Counted from the first letter of the stretch, positions 7,821 through 15,773 are shown. The stretch: DNA of 37,048 nucleotides from Nocardioides sp. BGMRC 2183 (GCA_008123405.1 VSSA01000028.1:1-37048); one strand, 5' to 3'. The notes: generated by a model not told the origin, from the letters alone. Numbers and translations: made by a program.

Positions 7821-9905
7821 TCACCCCTCCTCCGGGTCGTTGACGTCGATCGACAGCGCGCTGCGGTGCCCCAACTGTTCCAGCATCGCGACCAGAACGC
7901 GGTGCAACCCCGCGGCTCCGTCGATCGGCGCGTCGCCGAACGGCTCCAGCAGCCCGCGAGGCGCGACCAGCATCCCGCGGTCCTGCGCACCGCCGAGACC
8001 GCCGTGCGAACCCGCCAGGTCCTCGAAGGCGACGACCTCCTCGGTGCTCGGGTCGTAGGCACCGACGAGGTAGAGATCGGGCGCCGCCGGATCGGCCAGC
8101 GCCTCGCGCAGCACCCGCCGCGCATGAGTCGGGTACGACGCCAGCGGATCCTCCCCGACCACTCCACCGTCGTCCAGGCTGGTGCGCCCTTCCGCACCGA
8201 TCCCCCAGGCCCCACCGTCGGCAGCCACGCCGGCCACCAGGCCGATGCCGGGGTGGCCGGCGAGACCACGCACCAACTCCGGCCATCGCTGGTCCAGCTG
8301 GCCGAGGTCCAACCGGTCGCCCCCGCCTGCGTAGAAGAGTCCGAGGCTGCCCGAGCCGAGCACGACTGGCTCTCCCTCGGATCGAGCACCCTCCTCCGAC
8401 GCCGCCGGACTCGTGCGGCGGGTGAGTCGGCGGGCCACCGATCCGGCGGCGCGACCGGTGAGCGTATCGGTGCCGGCGGCGTCGTCGGCGAGACCGGCCA
8501 CCCGTCCCCAGCTCTCCACCGGATCGCCCTCCCAGCTGGCCGCCTCGTTGGTCAGTCGGCGGCACACGGCACCGACGTCCTCGCCGTACAGCTGACGGAA
8601 CGGGGTGCCCAGCGACTGGCCGTGGTCGGAGAGCAGCACGATCTCGTAGTCGCGCGGCGCGGCGGCCACGAGCTGGGTGAGGATCGCGACCACCTCGTCG
8701 AGCTCGGTGAGGACCGACAACGCCTCCAGTCGCATCGGGCCGGCATGGTGGGCGACCTCGTCGTAGTCCACGAAGTCGACGTAGACCGAGCGACGTCCGG
8801 CGCGCAGCTGCGCGGCGACCGCGGCCAGGTTGACGTCGCGCAGCAGGCCGTTGGTGCCGGCCCGGAGGCCGGTGAACATCCATGGGCGCTCGACGCGGGG
8901 CCGGATGTCGCGTGCGCGCTGGCGTCGGGCCTGGAAACGTTCGCGGCTGAGTTCGACGACGACCCTGCCGGCGCTGCGGGCCAGACCATGGGGATGGGTG
9001 ACGAACCGCGCGAGCGCGCGTCGGGTGGCGAAGCGCCCCCGCCCGATCTGGACGCGGCTGAAGACCATCGCGCTGTGCTCGGCGTCACCGGAGAAGAGGT
9101 TGGAGACCGATGCGCCGTCGTCGGCGAGCAGTCCGCGGCCGTCGGAGGCCCGCTGCTCGATGATCCGCGCGTCGGCGGGCCGGTTGGCCACCATCACCCG
9201 CCCCAACTCGCGGTCGAACCAGCGGAAGGCCGGCACTCCGGCACGGGTGCCGTGCAGGATGCCGAGCTGGCTGGCCGGGGTGGTGCACGGCAACTGGACG
9301 GTCCACTCCCGGACCGCGTGACTCTCCCCCACCAGACGTCGCACCCGCGGCATGAGCCCAGCCCCCAGCGCCCACCGCAGGGTCGGGGCAGGCACCCCGT
9401 CGAGTTGGACGAAGAGGATGCCGGTCAGTCCGTCGGACACCGTCGGCTCGGCGTCGCTCCGCCGCCCACCGCGCCCGCCGTGACCGACCAGCGTGGCGAC
9501 CAACGACTCCGAGGTGCTCGCCGTGACCAGCCACCCGATCAGCGTGCCCACCAGCGCCGACGCCCAGGCAGCGGCGAGGGAGGTCCAGAAGGAGTCCACC
9601 GTGATGCTGGGCACCAGCACGAGCGCCGCTTGCATGACCACCCCTTGACCGACCAGCGCCACGACGAGGACGCCGATCCAGCCGATCGCCGCGCTCAACC
9701 ACGTCAGCGCGGGACGCAGCAGTGCACCCACTGCGGCGGCGGCCAGCGCCGCCACCATCCACGACCACGGGCCGGTGGCGCTCAGACCCGGCAGGAGGGC
9801 GCCTGCCACGGCGAGGGCGGCCGCGCTGCTCAACCAGGTGAGCAGCATCCGTGCCAGGTCGCCCCAGCGCCAGCCGCCGCGTGTCGGCACTCGATCCCGG
9901 TTCAC
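7821..9905 (-). CDS. Holin-like membrane domain fused to alkaline-phosphatase-superfamily domain
   Basis: The 694-residue protein joins an N-terminal module of four transmembrane helices (about residues 20-130, resembling the phage-holin/Phage_holin_4_2 family) to a large alkaline phosphatase/phosphodiesterase-fold domain (about 160-694). Metal-site motifs are recognisable: FVQLDG with Asp169, the candidate nucleophile region PCTTPASQ near residue 208, DFVDYDEVAHHAGP, LLSDHGQS and a C-terminal GSHGGLGG. The enzyme probably hydrolyses a phosphate ester or phosphodiester at the membrane; the substrate is unknown. The GTG at 9905 is chosen because GAGGAG lies six bases upstream, whereas longer frames run into the DUF389 gene. 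It lies 43 bp after the DUF389 stop, second in the operon. Confidence 0.85.
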   Translation of the reverse strand: MNRDRVPTRGGWRWGDLARMLLTWLSSAAALAVAGALLPGLSATGPWSWMVAALAAAAVGALLRPALTWLSAAIGWIGVLVVALVGQGVVMQAALVLVPSITVDSFWTSLAAAWASALVGTLIGWLVTASTSESLVATLVGHGGRGGRRSDAEPTVSDGLTGILFVQLDGVPAPTLRWALGAGLMPRVRRLVGESHAVREWTVQLPCTTPASQLGILHGTRAGVPAFRWFDRELGRVMVANRPADARIIEQRASDGRGLLADDGASVSNLFSGDAEHSAMVFSRVQIGRGRFATRRALARFVTHPHGLARSAGRVVVELSRERFQARRQRARDIRPRVERPWMFTGLRAGTNGLLRDVNLAAVAAQLRAGRRSVYVDFVDYDEVAHHAGPMRLEALSVLTELDEVVAILTQLVAAAPRDYEIVLLSDHGQSLGTPFRQLYGEDVGAVCRRLTNEAASWEGDPVESWGRVAGLADDAAGTDTLTGRAAGSVARRLTRRTSPAASEEGARSEGEPVVLGSGSLGLFYAGGGDRLDLGQLDQRWPELVRGLAGHPGIGLVAGVAADGGAWGIGAEGRTSLDDGGVVGEDPLASYPTHARRVLREALADPAAPDLYLVGAYDPSTEEVVAFEDLAGSHGGLGGAQDRGMLVAPRGLLEPFGDAPIDGAAGLHRVLVAMLEQLGHRSALSIDVNDPEEG

Positions 9906-9948
9906 GATCGTCTCCTCATCCCTGGTCGGCCCTGTCGCGCCGGTGCTG

Positions 9949-11031
9949 TCAATCACCGTCGGCATCGGCCGTCTGGGAGCCGCCGAGGACGAGCGTGACC
10001 TCGACGTCGACCCCGTCCAGGCCTGCCTCTGCCAACTGACCGCGCAACTCCTGGGCACCGAGCCCGCTGGCCTGCGGGCGCAGACCCAGGGTGACCACGT
10101 GCAGCGTGCTGCCACGGAGGAAGACGTCGGTGACCTCCCAGCTGCGCTGGGCTGCCCAGTCCTCGGCGACCGGCTGCGCCCGCGCGACCACTGACTCCTC
10201 GCGCACGACGCTGACGCTGCCGCCGGTCAGCGGAGCAGCGACCAGCAGGAGAGAGACCGCCACCGTCACCAGGGTCCGTCCGCGCAGGGGCGCGACCTGG
10301 ATGCCGACCAGCGGTGCTGCCGTGCGTACCCGGGCAGCGAGCAGCACCACCGTCCCGGTCGCGATGATCGCGGCGACATTGGTGCCGAAGAGCAGCAGGG
10401 CGCCGAGCGCCTGGTCATCGGCACCGGACTCCGCAGTCAGGCCGACCACTGCCAGCGGTGGCACCAGCGAGATCGCGATGGCGACCCCGGGCAGGGTGTC
10501 GGAGACGTCGGACCGGACCACTGCGAAGGCGCCGACCAGGCCGGTGGCGATCGCCGCGACCAGGTCGATGAGTCGTGGACTGACCCGGGCCGCGACCTCG
10601 GAGTTGGTCTCCGCCACCACGTCGAGCTGGGTGGCCAGTCCCACCAGGTAGCCGATCGCGATGACCGCGGCGGAGGCGCCCAGCACCAGGCCGATGCTGC
10701 GCGCCAACGCGTGCCGATCGGCGAGCACGATCGCCAGCGCCGTCCCCAGGATCGGTGTCATCAGCGGAGCCACGATCATCGCGCCGATCACGGTGGCGGT
10801 GGACTGGGCCACCACGCCCGCGGCGGCGATCACAGCGGAGAGCGTCAGCAGGACCCAGAACGCGGTGTGGTTGCGCCACCGGTCGCCCCGCGCGAGGAAG
10901 AGCCGATCGGCGATCCTCTCGACGTCGCTGCCGTTCACGCCCAACGCAGCGACCCACCTGTTCATGGCTGCATTCTGCTGCGGACTCGCCGGGGCCGCCG
11001 CGCGCCGCGCCCGAGGAGTCCTAGTGTCCAT
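9949..11031 (-). CDS. DUF389 (TIGR00341-type) membrane protein
   Basis: This 360-residue membrane protein carries the DUF389 core. VERIADRLFLARGDRWRNH is followed by about six transmembrane helices (roughly residues 55-270), with the family motif STATVIGAMIVAPLMTPILG. A periplasmic-like C-terminal domain ends the protein. The biochemical function of DUF389 is unknown. It is the first gene of the five-gene minus-strand operon and is divergent from the SulP gene (start 11092). The start is uncertain: ATG 11031 has a weak GAG six bases upstream, while ATG 10965 (MNRWVAALG) gives a 338-residue protein closer to the conserved region but has no visible ribosome binding site. Confidence 0.87.
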   Translation of the reverse strand: MDTRTPRARRAAAPASPQQNAAMNRWVAALGVNGSDVERIADRLFLARGDRWRNHTAFWVLLTLSAVIAAAGVVAQSTATVIGAMIVAPLMTPILGTALAIVLADRHALARSIGLVLGASAAVIAIGYLVGLATQLDVVAETNSEVAARVSPRLIDLVAAIATGLVGAFAVVRSDVSDTLPGVAIAISLVPPLAVVGLTAESGADDQALGALLLFGTNVAAIIATGTVVLLAARVRTAAPLVGIQVAPLRGRTLVTVAVSLLLVAAPLTGGSVSVVREESVVARAQPVAEDWAAQRSWEVTDVFLRGSTLHVVTLGLRPQASGLGAQELRGQLAEAGLDGVDVEVTLVLGGSQTADADGD

Positions 11032-11048
11032 CGCCGGCTCGGTCGCGC

Positions 11049-11054
11049 TACGGT
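11049..11054 (+). promoter_or_regulatory. Candidate -10 (TACGGT) for SulP gene
   Basis: TACGGT fits TANNNT in the short gap between the divergent DUF389 and SulP genes, about 38 nt before the GTG at 11092, leaving room for the GACGAGG ribosome binding site. No convincing -35 is visible. Confidence 0.3.
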
Positions 11055-11091
11055 GCTCGCGCCCTGCACCCTCCTGGACGAGGTGAACACC

Positions 11092-12786
11092 GTGGACGAG
11101 CCGAGGCGGACCGCGATCCCCGGCTTGCACCGCATCCCCCGGCCCACTCGCTCAGACGCCAACGCCGGACTCGTCCTCGGCGTGGAGAGCGTGCCCGACG
11201 GTCTCGCCAACGGCCTGCTCGCCGGCGTCAACCCGGTCTACGGGCTCTACGCCTACCTGTTCGGCATGCTCGGAGCGGCCGCCTTCACCAGCACCAGCCT
11301 GATGGCGGTCCAGGCCACCGGGGCGATGGCGCTGGTGGTCGGCGACACCGATCTCGGCTCCGCGCCCGACCCCGATCGGGCGCTCTTCACGCTCACCATG
11401 CTGACCGGCGTGGTGATGGTGGTGGCCGGCCTCCTTCGCGGCGGCACCCTGCTGCGCTTCGTTCCGACCGCGGTGATGACCGGCTTCGTCACCGCCGTGG
11501 GCATCAACATCGTGCTCGGACAGCTCGCCAACTTCACCGGGTACGACGCCGAGGGCGCCAACCGCGTGCTCCGGGCCTTCGATCTGGTGACCCACCCTTG
11601 GCGGATCGATCCGGCCGCGTTCGCGGTCGGCTGCGTCACCGTGGGCGGCATCGTGCTGCTGAGCCGTACCCGGCTGCAGTCGCTCGGGATGGTGGTCGCC
11701 GTCGTGGTCGGCTCGGCGCTGGTGCTGCCGCTGGAGGCCGCGGGCTGGGAGGTGCCGTTGGTCAGTGGACTGGCGGAGATCCCCTCCAGCCTGCCCGCAC
11801 CGGTAGTTCCCGAGTTCGGCGAGGTGGTGCACCTGATCCTGCCTGCGCTGTCACTCGCGTTCGTGGGCCTGGTCCAGGGGGCGGCGGTCTCCACTGGCGT
11901 GCCGAACCCGGACGGCTCCCGCTCGAACACCTCCCGCGACTTCGTGGGCCAGGGCATCGGCAACCTCGTGGCCGGGGTCTTCCGTGGGATGCCGGTGGGC
12001 GGCTCGATGTCGGCCACGGCACTGGTCCAGTCCGCGGGAGCCCGGACCCGGTGGTCGCTGGTCTTCTCCGCGGCGGTGATGGCGGCGGTGATCCTGCTGC
12101 TCGGCGACGCCGTGGGCCGGGTGGCGATGCCGGCACTGGCAGCACTGCTGATCGTGGTCGGCCTCGGCGCGATCAAGCCCACCCGGGTGATCGCTGTCTA
12201 TCGCACCGGCCCGCTGCAGACGACGGTCATGGCGGTCACGCTGGTGCTGACCCTGGTCATCCCGCTGCAGTACTCGGTGCTGGTCGGCGTCGGCCTGGCG
12301 ATCGTCCTGTTCGTCTCCGAGCAGTCCAACCGGCTGACGCTGCGGGCACTGATCCCCGAGGAGCGGCGGGTGCGCGAGGTCGACCCGCCGGGCGTCGTAC
12401 CGGGTCGGGAGGTGCTGGTGCTGCAGCCGACCGGGCAGCTCTTCTTCGCCTCCGCACCGGGCTTCGAGGCGATGCTCCCGATCGTCACCCCGGCGAGTCA
12501 GGACGCGGTGGTCGTGCTCCGCCTGCGCGGCATCGACCACGTCGGCCTCTCGGTGGTCGACGTGCTGCGTCGCTATGCCGACGCCCTCGCCGACGAAGGT
12601 GCCACCCTGAAGATCGTGATCGGGTCGGACACCGTGCACCATCAGCTCGCCACTGCCGGCCTGTTGGGCCGGCTCGGCGCCGAACATGTCTACCGCGGCA
12701 ACGAGTGGCTCGGCGAGACCACACGGCGCGCCTATGCGGACGGACTGGCGCAGGTCGCGGCGGCGGAGGACCGGAACGAGCCCTGA
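11092..12786 (+). CDS. SulP-family anion transporter with STAS domain
   Basis: The 564-residue protein has the SulP/SLC26 architecture. A membrane domain of 10-14 helices spans about residues 20-400 (opening with SDANAGLVLGVESVPDGLANG, where the family typically has a P-x-x-[ML]-x-Y-A-x-L motif). A cytoplasmic STAS domain spans about 439-545 (LVLQPTGQLFFASA through VVLRLRGIDHVGLSVVDVL). SulP proteins carry sulfate, bicarbonate or other anions, usually by proton or sodium symport; substrate cannot be assigned. GTG at 11092 is preferred over GTG at 11083 because GACGAGG lies eight bases before it. It is divergent from the membrane operon and ends at the hairpin terminator 12836-12868. Confidence 0.9.
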   Translation: MDEPRRTAIPGLHRIPRPTRSDANAGLVLGVESVPDGLANGLLAGVNPVYGLYAYLFGMLGAAAFTSTSLMAVQATGAMALVVGDTDLGSAPDPDRALFTLTMLTGVVMVVAGLLRGGTLLRFVPTAVMTGFVTAVGINIVLGQLANFTGYDAEGANRVLRAFDLVTHPWRIDPAAFAVGCVTVGGIVLLSRTRLQSLGMVVAVVVGSALVLPLEAAGWEVPLVSGLAEIPSSLPAPVVPEFGEVVHLILPALSLAFVGLVQGAAVSTGVPNPDGSRSNTSRDFVGQGIGNLVAGVFRGMPVGGSMSATALVQSAGARTRWSLVFSAAVMAAVILLLGDAVGRVAMPALAALLIVVGLGAIKPTRVIAVYRTGPLQTTVMAVTLVLTLVIPLQYSVLVGVGLAIVLFVSEQSNRLTLRALIPEERRVREVDPPGVVPGREVLVLQPTGQLFFASAPGFEAMLPIVTPASQDAVVVLRLRGIDHVGLSVVDVLRRYADALADEGATLKIVIGSDTVHHQLATAGLLGRLGAEHVYRGNEWLGETTRRAYADGLAQVAAAEDRNEP

Positions 12787-12835
12787 GGCTGGTCACCTCT
12801 GCACCGCGACCGCTGCTCGTCCAGGCGGGAACGCA

Positions 12836-12868
12836 ACGGCCCCGCCCGACGAGGTCGGACGGGGCCGT
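12836..12868. terminator. Strong bidirectional hairpin terminator
   Basis: ACGGCCCCG (12836-12844) pairs with CGGGGCCGT (12860-12868); after one mismatch an inner CCGAC-GAG-GTCGG stem follows. There is no T-run, as is common in high-GC actinobacteria. It sits between the convergent SulP and PLDc_N-SHOCT genes. Confidence 0.85.
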
Positions 12869-12888
12869 GCGCGGTGAGGAGGTGCGGC

Positions 12889-13272
12889 TCAGGCGAGTGC
12901 CTTGGCCTTCAGTGCGTCGAACTCGGCCTGGTCGATGACGCCGGCCTCGAGCAGGCTCTTGGCCCGAGCGATCTCGTCGGCCGGGGAACCCGCACCGGCC
13001 GAGACGGAGCGGATGTAGCTCTCGGTGTCGGCCTGCGCGGCCTTCACGCTGGCGATGTTGCGCTCGGTCATGCCCTGGCCCCGGGCGATCAGGTACACCA
13101 GCGAGGTGAGCAGCGGGAGGACGATCAGGAAGAAGACCCACACCGCCTTCTTCCAGCCGCTGGTCTCACGGTCCCGGAAGAGGTCGCCGATGATCTGGAA
13201 GAGGACGACCAAATAGGCCATCAGGAGGAAGAAGGAGATGGTGAACCAGAAGAAGTCCCAGAAGCTGTCCAT
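12889..13272 (-). CDS. PLDc_N and SHOCT domain protein, copy 1
   Basis: This 127-residue protein has two N-terminal transmembrane helices (about 8-30 and 42-64). They have the phospholipase-D-nuclease N-terminal (PLDc_N) pattern, ending in VYLIARGQGM without any PLD catalytic domain. A C-terminal SHOCT motif follows (ADEIARAKSLLEAGVIDQAEFDALKAKAL, about 98-126). SHOCT is a short oligomerisation-type motif found in many actinobacterial membrane proteins. About 98 of 127 residues match the paralogue at 21066-21449 by my hand alignment. The ATG at 13272 has no ribosome binding site but a TAGGTT hexamer six bases upstream. Function unknown; a membrane-stress role is a guess only. Confidence 0.88.
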   Translation of the reverse strand: MDSFWDFFWFTISFFLLMAYLVVLFQIIGDLFRDRETSGWKKAVWVFFLIVLPLLTSLVYLIARGQGMTERNIASVKAAQADTESYIRSVSAGAGSPADEIARAKSLLEAGVIDQAEFDALKAKALA

Positions 13273-13278
13273 GGCGAC

Positions 13279-13284
13279 AACCTA
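13279..13284 (-). promoter_or_regulatory. Candidate leaderless -10 (TAGGTT) for PLDc_N-SHOCT copy 1
   Basis: On the minus strand TAGGTT lies exactly 6 nt before the ATG at 13272, with the same hexamer and spacing as at 2205-2210. No Shine-Dalgarno sequence is present. Confidence 0.45.
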
Positions 13285-13353
13285 GTGGTCATCGGCGCCG
13301 TTCGAACAGTGGACCCACCCGCCGAACACCGCACGGGCGCGGCGGTCTCGGTG

Positions 13354-13962
13354 TCACGCCACCAGGACACCCAGCACGGCACGTCGTACGGCTGCCGATG
13401 CCTGCGCCTGGTCGAGCCGCTGGCGCACCACCAACTGCCGCCGGAACGACCAGTCCAGAAGGCCCTCGAGCAGGTCGAGCGCCCCCTCGGAGTCCTTCAG
13501 CGCCGCCAGCTCGGGGGCGAAGGCCACCGCGACCTGGTCACGGAATCCCTGTCGCCGTGACTGGACCATCGCCGCCACCTCGGCTGACTGACCGGCATGG
13601 ATCAGCTCCGCAGATCTGATGCCGGCCTGGACCTCGAAGAGCGCCTCACGCTGCCGGAGCACCTCAGCGAGCCGGTGTTCCAGCGGCCCCTCCGGGGCGA
13701 CCGGCTCGAGGAGCGCGTCGATCCGCTCGGCCTGCTCCTCCGCGGCGGCTCGGCGCAGCTCCCGCAGGTCGGAGAAGTGCACGAAGACGCTGCGTTCGGA
13801 GACACCGGCGCGCGCTGCGACCTGTTTGGCGGTGGGCTCCAGCACGCCTTCCTCCAAGGAGCTGAGCACCGCCTCGACGATCACGCGGCGGGTGTGCTCG
13901 GGGTCGCGCACGCGACGCTTGCGCGCGGTGCGCGTCGATTCATCCACAGCCACGGGGCCCAT
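13354..13962 (-). CDS. TetR-family transcriptional regulator
   Basis: The 202-residue protein has an N-terminal TetR DNA-binding domain (about residues 15-62: RRVIVEAVLSSLEEG, then TAKQVAARAGVSERSVFVHF, the recognition-helix region). A divergent all-helical ligand domain follows. ATG at 13962 lies 4 bp after the stop of the other TetR gene and has a G-rich stretch upstream, so the two form an operon. The ligand is unknown. The pair is transcribed from the divergent promoter at 14713-14741, and one or both regulators probably act there. Its C-terminal domain differs from the neighbour's, so this is not a recent duplication. Confidence 0.88.
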   Translation of the reverse strand: MGPVAVDESTRTARKRRVRDPEHTRRVIVEAVLSSLEEGVLEPTAKQVAARAGVSERSVFVHFSDLRELRRAAAEEQAERIDALLEPVAPEGPLEHRLAEVLRQREALFEVQAGIRSAELIHAGQSAEVAAMVQSRRQGFRDQVAVAFAPELAALKDSEGALDLLEGLLDWSFRRQLVVRQRLDQAQASAAVRRAVLGVLVA

Positions 13963-13966
13963 CCCA

Positions 13967-14701
13967 TCACGGCGCCCCCCGCTCACCCCGCATCGGCATC
14001 GTCGCTCCACCGAGCGGCCGGATCACTCCTCGATCGACCGCGACGAACAGGTCGGTCAGCACGTCCACCACCCGCTCTCGGTCCACGGCCACCTCGCCCT
14101 GCAGGGCCGCGCTGAAGGCGTGTGCGACCCCACCGATCAGGAACTGGGCGGTCAGGCGAAGTTCGAGGGGCAGGCCGTCGCTCCCCGCGTTCGGGTCCCC
14201 GCCGGAGGCGGTGGCAGCCAGCATCCCGGCGAAGCGACGGCTCTCCTCGTGCACCCGCGGCCCGAGGACCGGGGAGGAGATCGACTCGACCACGGCGATC
14301 CGCCCCTTGCGCGGGTCCTCGAGCATCAGGTCGACCATCTCGGCCAGCACCGCCCGGGTGCGCTCGCTGCGTCGCGCCTCCTCACCATCGGCTCGCCGGC
14401 CATCGGCTCGCCGGCCATCGTCGGAGCGGTCCAGCACGGCATCGAGCGCACGCTGCGCCGCCTCGCGGGCGATCTCGTCGAAGACCGCGACCTGGAGCTC
14501 CTCGAGCCCGGCGAAGCTCTCGTAGAAGTAGCGCGCCGCGAGGCCCGCCTCCTCGACCACGCCGCGCACCGTGGTGCGGGCGATCCCGCGGGTCCCCATC
14601 ACCTCCAGGCCCGCTGCGAGGAAGCGCGCCCGGCGTTCAGCCACCCGGTCCTCGGCCGCCACGCCGCCGTACTGTCGCGATCCGATACTCACGGCGAACA
14701 T
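13967..14701 (-). CDS. TetR-family transcriptional regulator, divergent from MpaB-like oxygenase
   Basis: This 244-residue regulator has a TetR helix-turn-helix at about residues 22-68 (RARFLAAGLEVMGTRGIARTTVRGVVEEAGLAARYFYESF) and a long ligand domain. Between them is a hydrophilic insert, DGRRADGRRADGEE (about 94-107), encoded by a 15-bp tandem duplication. It is divergent from the oxygenase gene at 14787, and the intergenic region holds a perfect inverted repeat overlapping both predicted -10 elements. Autorepression and repression of the oxygenase is therefore the likely role. No good ribosome binding site precedes the ATG at 14701. It is followed after 4 bp by a second tetR gene. Confidence 0.9.
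   Translation of the reverse strand: MFAVSIGSRQYGGVAAEDRVAERRARFLAAGLEVMGTRGIARTTVRGVVEEAGLAARYFYESFAGLEELQVAVFDEIAREAAQRALDAVLDRSDDGRRADGRRADGEEARRSERTRAVLAEMVDLMLEDPRKGRIAVVESISSPVLGPRVHEESRRFAGMLAATASGGDPNAGSDGLPLELRLTAQFLIGGVAHAFSAALQGEVAVDRERVVDVLTDLFVAVDRGVIRPLGGATMPMRGERGAP
14386..14420. repeat. 15-bp in-frame tandem duplication in tetR
   Basis: CATCGGCTCGCCGGC at 14386-14400 is repeated exactly at 14401-14415, and a third partial copy (CATCG) follows. It encodes the repeated Arg-Arg-Ala-Asp-Gly unit of the regulator. Exact identity suggests recent slippage. Confidence 0.8.
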
Positions 14702-14702
14702 C

Positions 14703-14732
14703 TTGACACAGGCGTTCGCAGAATCCTACGTT
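14703..14732 (+). promoter_or_regulatory. Promoter of the MpaB-like gene (TTGACA, 18 bp, TACGTT)
   Basis: A consensus -35 TTGACA (14703-14708) and a -10 TACGTT (14727-14732) are 18 bp apart. They sit upstream of the ATG at 14787, with GAGGAG before the start. The -10 falls inside the operator at 14713-14741. Confidence 0.6.
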
Positions 14733-14741
14733 CTGCGAACG
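14713..14741. promoter_or_regulatory. Perfect 11-bp-arm inverted repeat, TetR operator candidate
   Basis: CGTTCGCAGAA (14713-14723) and TTCTGCGAACG (14731-14741) are exact reverse complements around a 7-nt spacer. The dyad covers the plus-strand -10 and, on the minus strand, TAGGAT (14728-14723), which has TTCAAC 16 bp upstream (14750-14745). Binding of a TetR dimer would block both divergent promoters. Confidence 0.8.
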
Positions 14742-14786
14742 GGCGTTGAACGAATCCCCGACCAGCCGCGCCCCGAGGAGACCACC

Positions 14787-15773
14787 ATGGCTGCCGCTGC
14801 GCTCCCCAGCACGCCGAACCCGACCAGCCCGGACGCCACTCAGCATGGCGACGCCGACTCCCCGCCTCCCTGGCATCCCGACCAGCCCCACCACGAGCTC
14901 GCCGCGGACGTGCGGTGGTGGATGGGGATGCCACTGGCGTTCGGGCTCTACGGTCGCCTCGCCCTCGACCAGGTCGCGTACCGCCAGGTGGCGGCCGCGG
15001 TCGACGCCACCGGCCGGTTCGCGGAGAACTTCACCGATCGTGGCATCCGCAGTTACCTGTGGGGACCATTGATGCTCTTCGGGGACGAGTCGGACCGGCG
15101 CGCGACCGCGACGCGCCTCAAGGAGCTGCACGGGCAGGTCCGGGGCCGGGGACGTGGACACTTCGCCGGCGAGCGCTACAGCGCACTCGACCCCGCGCTG
15201 TGGAAGTGGGTGGGCACCTCCAGCCTGCTGGTCTTCTACACCGGCTACGTCACGACCTACGGACGCGATCTCGACGCCGAGCGACGCGAGGTCGTCTACC
15301 GCACCGTGCTGGCGATGAGCGACTTCGAGCTGACCAGCGACCGGGCCGCGCCCCCGGCGACGGTGGCCGAGATGGAGGCGTACTACGACGAGGTCGCGGA
15401 GCGGGACTTGGCCGACAACGAGTTCCTGCGGTGGGCGGCCGCGCGCTTCGACGCGTTGCCGGTGCCCACGCTGATCGGCCCACGCTGGCTGCAGCGGCTG
15501 GTCACGCCTGTCTGGCGGGTGCTGACACCGGTCCTCTCGCGGCCTGCCCGGATCTGCGCCGAGGCCGCCGCACACCCCCGGATGCGGGAGTTGCTCGGGA
15601 TGCGTTGGACGCGCGGCAAGCAGCGGGAGTTCGCGATCTACACCGCCGTGTTACGCGCAGCGCGACGGCGGCTGCCCGCCTGGACGCTGCTCGAGCCGCT
15701 GGCCTACAACCGCTACCGCTACGAGCGACTCCGAGCGGCCTACGCACGCCCGGCGCTGAACTCGTTCGGGTAA
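14787..15773 (+). CDS. MpaB/DUF2236-family oxygenase-like protein
   Basis: The 328-residue protein belongs to the DUF2236 (MpaB/latex-clearing-protein-related) family of putative haem-dependent oxygenases. After a Pro/Asp-rich 30-residue N-terminus come ELAADVRWWMGMPLAFG, an FTDRGIRSYLWGPLMLFG segment, the family's GERYSALDPALWKWVG region (about 129-144) and a C-terminal RRRLPAWTLLEPLAYNRYRY. Most members I recall have a His in the helix after the DP-x-L motif (WVHAT); here the sequence is WVGTSS, so a haem ligand may be changed. ATG 14787 has GAGGAG six bases upstream. Expression is probably repressed by the divergent TetR through 14713-14741. Substrate unknown. Confidence 0.8.
   Translation: MAAAALPSTPNPTSPDATQHGDADSPPPWHPDQPHHELAADVRWWMGMPLAFGLYGRLALDQVAYRQVAAAVDATGRFAENFTDRGIRSYLWGPLMLFGDESDRRATATRLKELHGQVRGRGRGHFAGERYSALDPALWKWVGTSSLLVFYTGYVTTYGRDLDAERREVVYRTVLAMSDFELTSDRAAPPATVAEMEAYYDEVAERDLADNEFLRWAAARFDALPVPTLIGPRWLQRLVTPVWRVLTPVLSRPARICAEAAAHPRMRELLGMRWTRGKQREFAIYTAVLRAARRRLPAWTLLEPLAYNRYRYERLRAAYARPALNSFG

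Noticed and set aside
7821-9905. Holin-like segment as a sign of a prophage
   Set aside because: No other phage genes nearby; the segment is fused to a phosphatase-fold domain inside a chromosomal operon.
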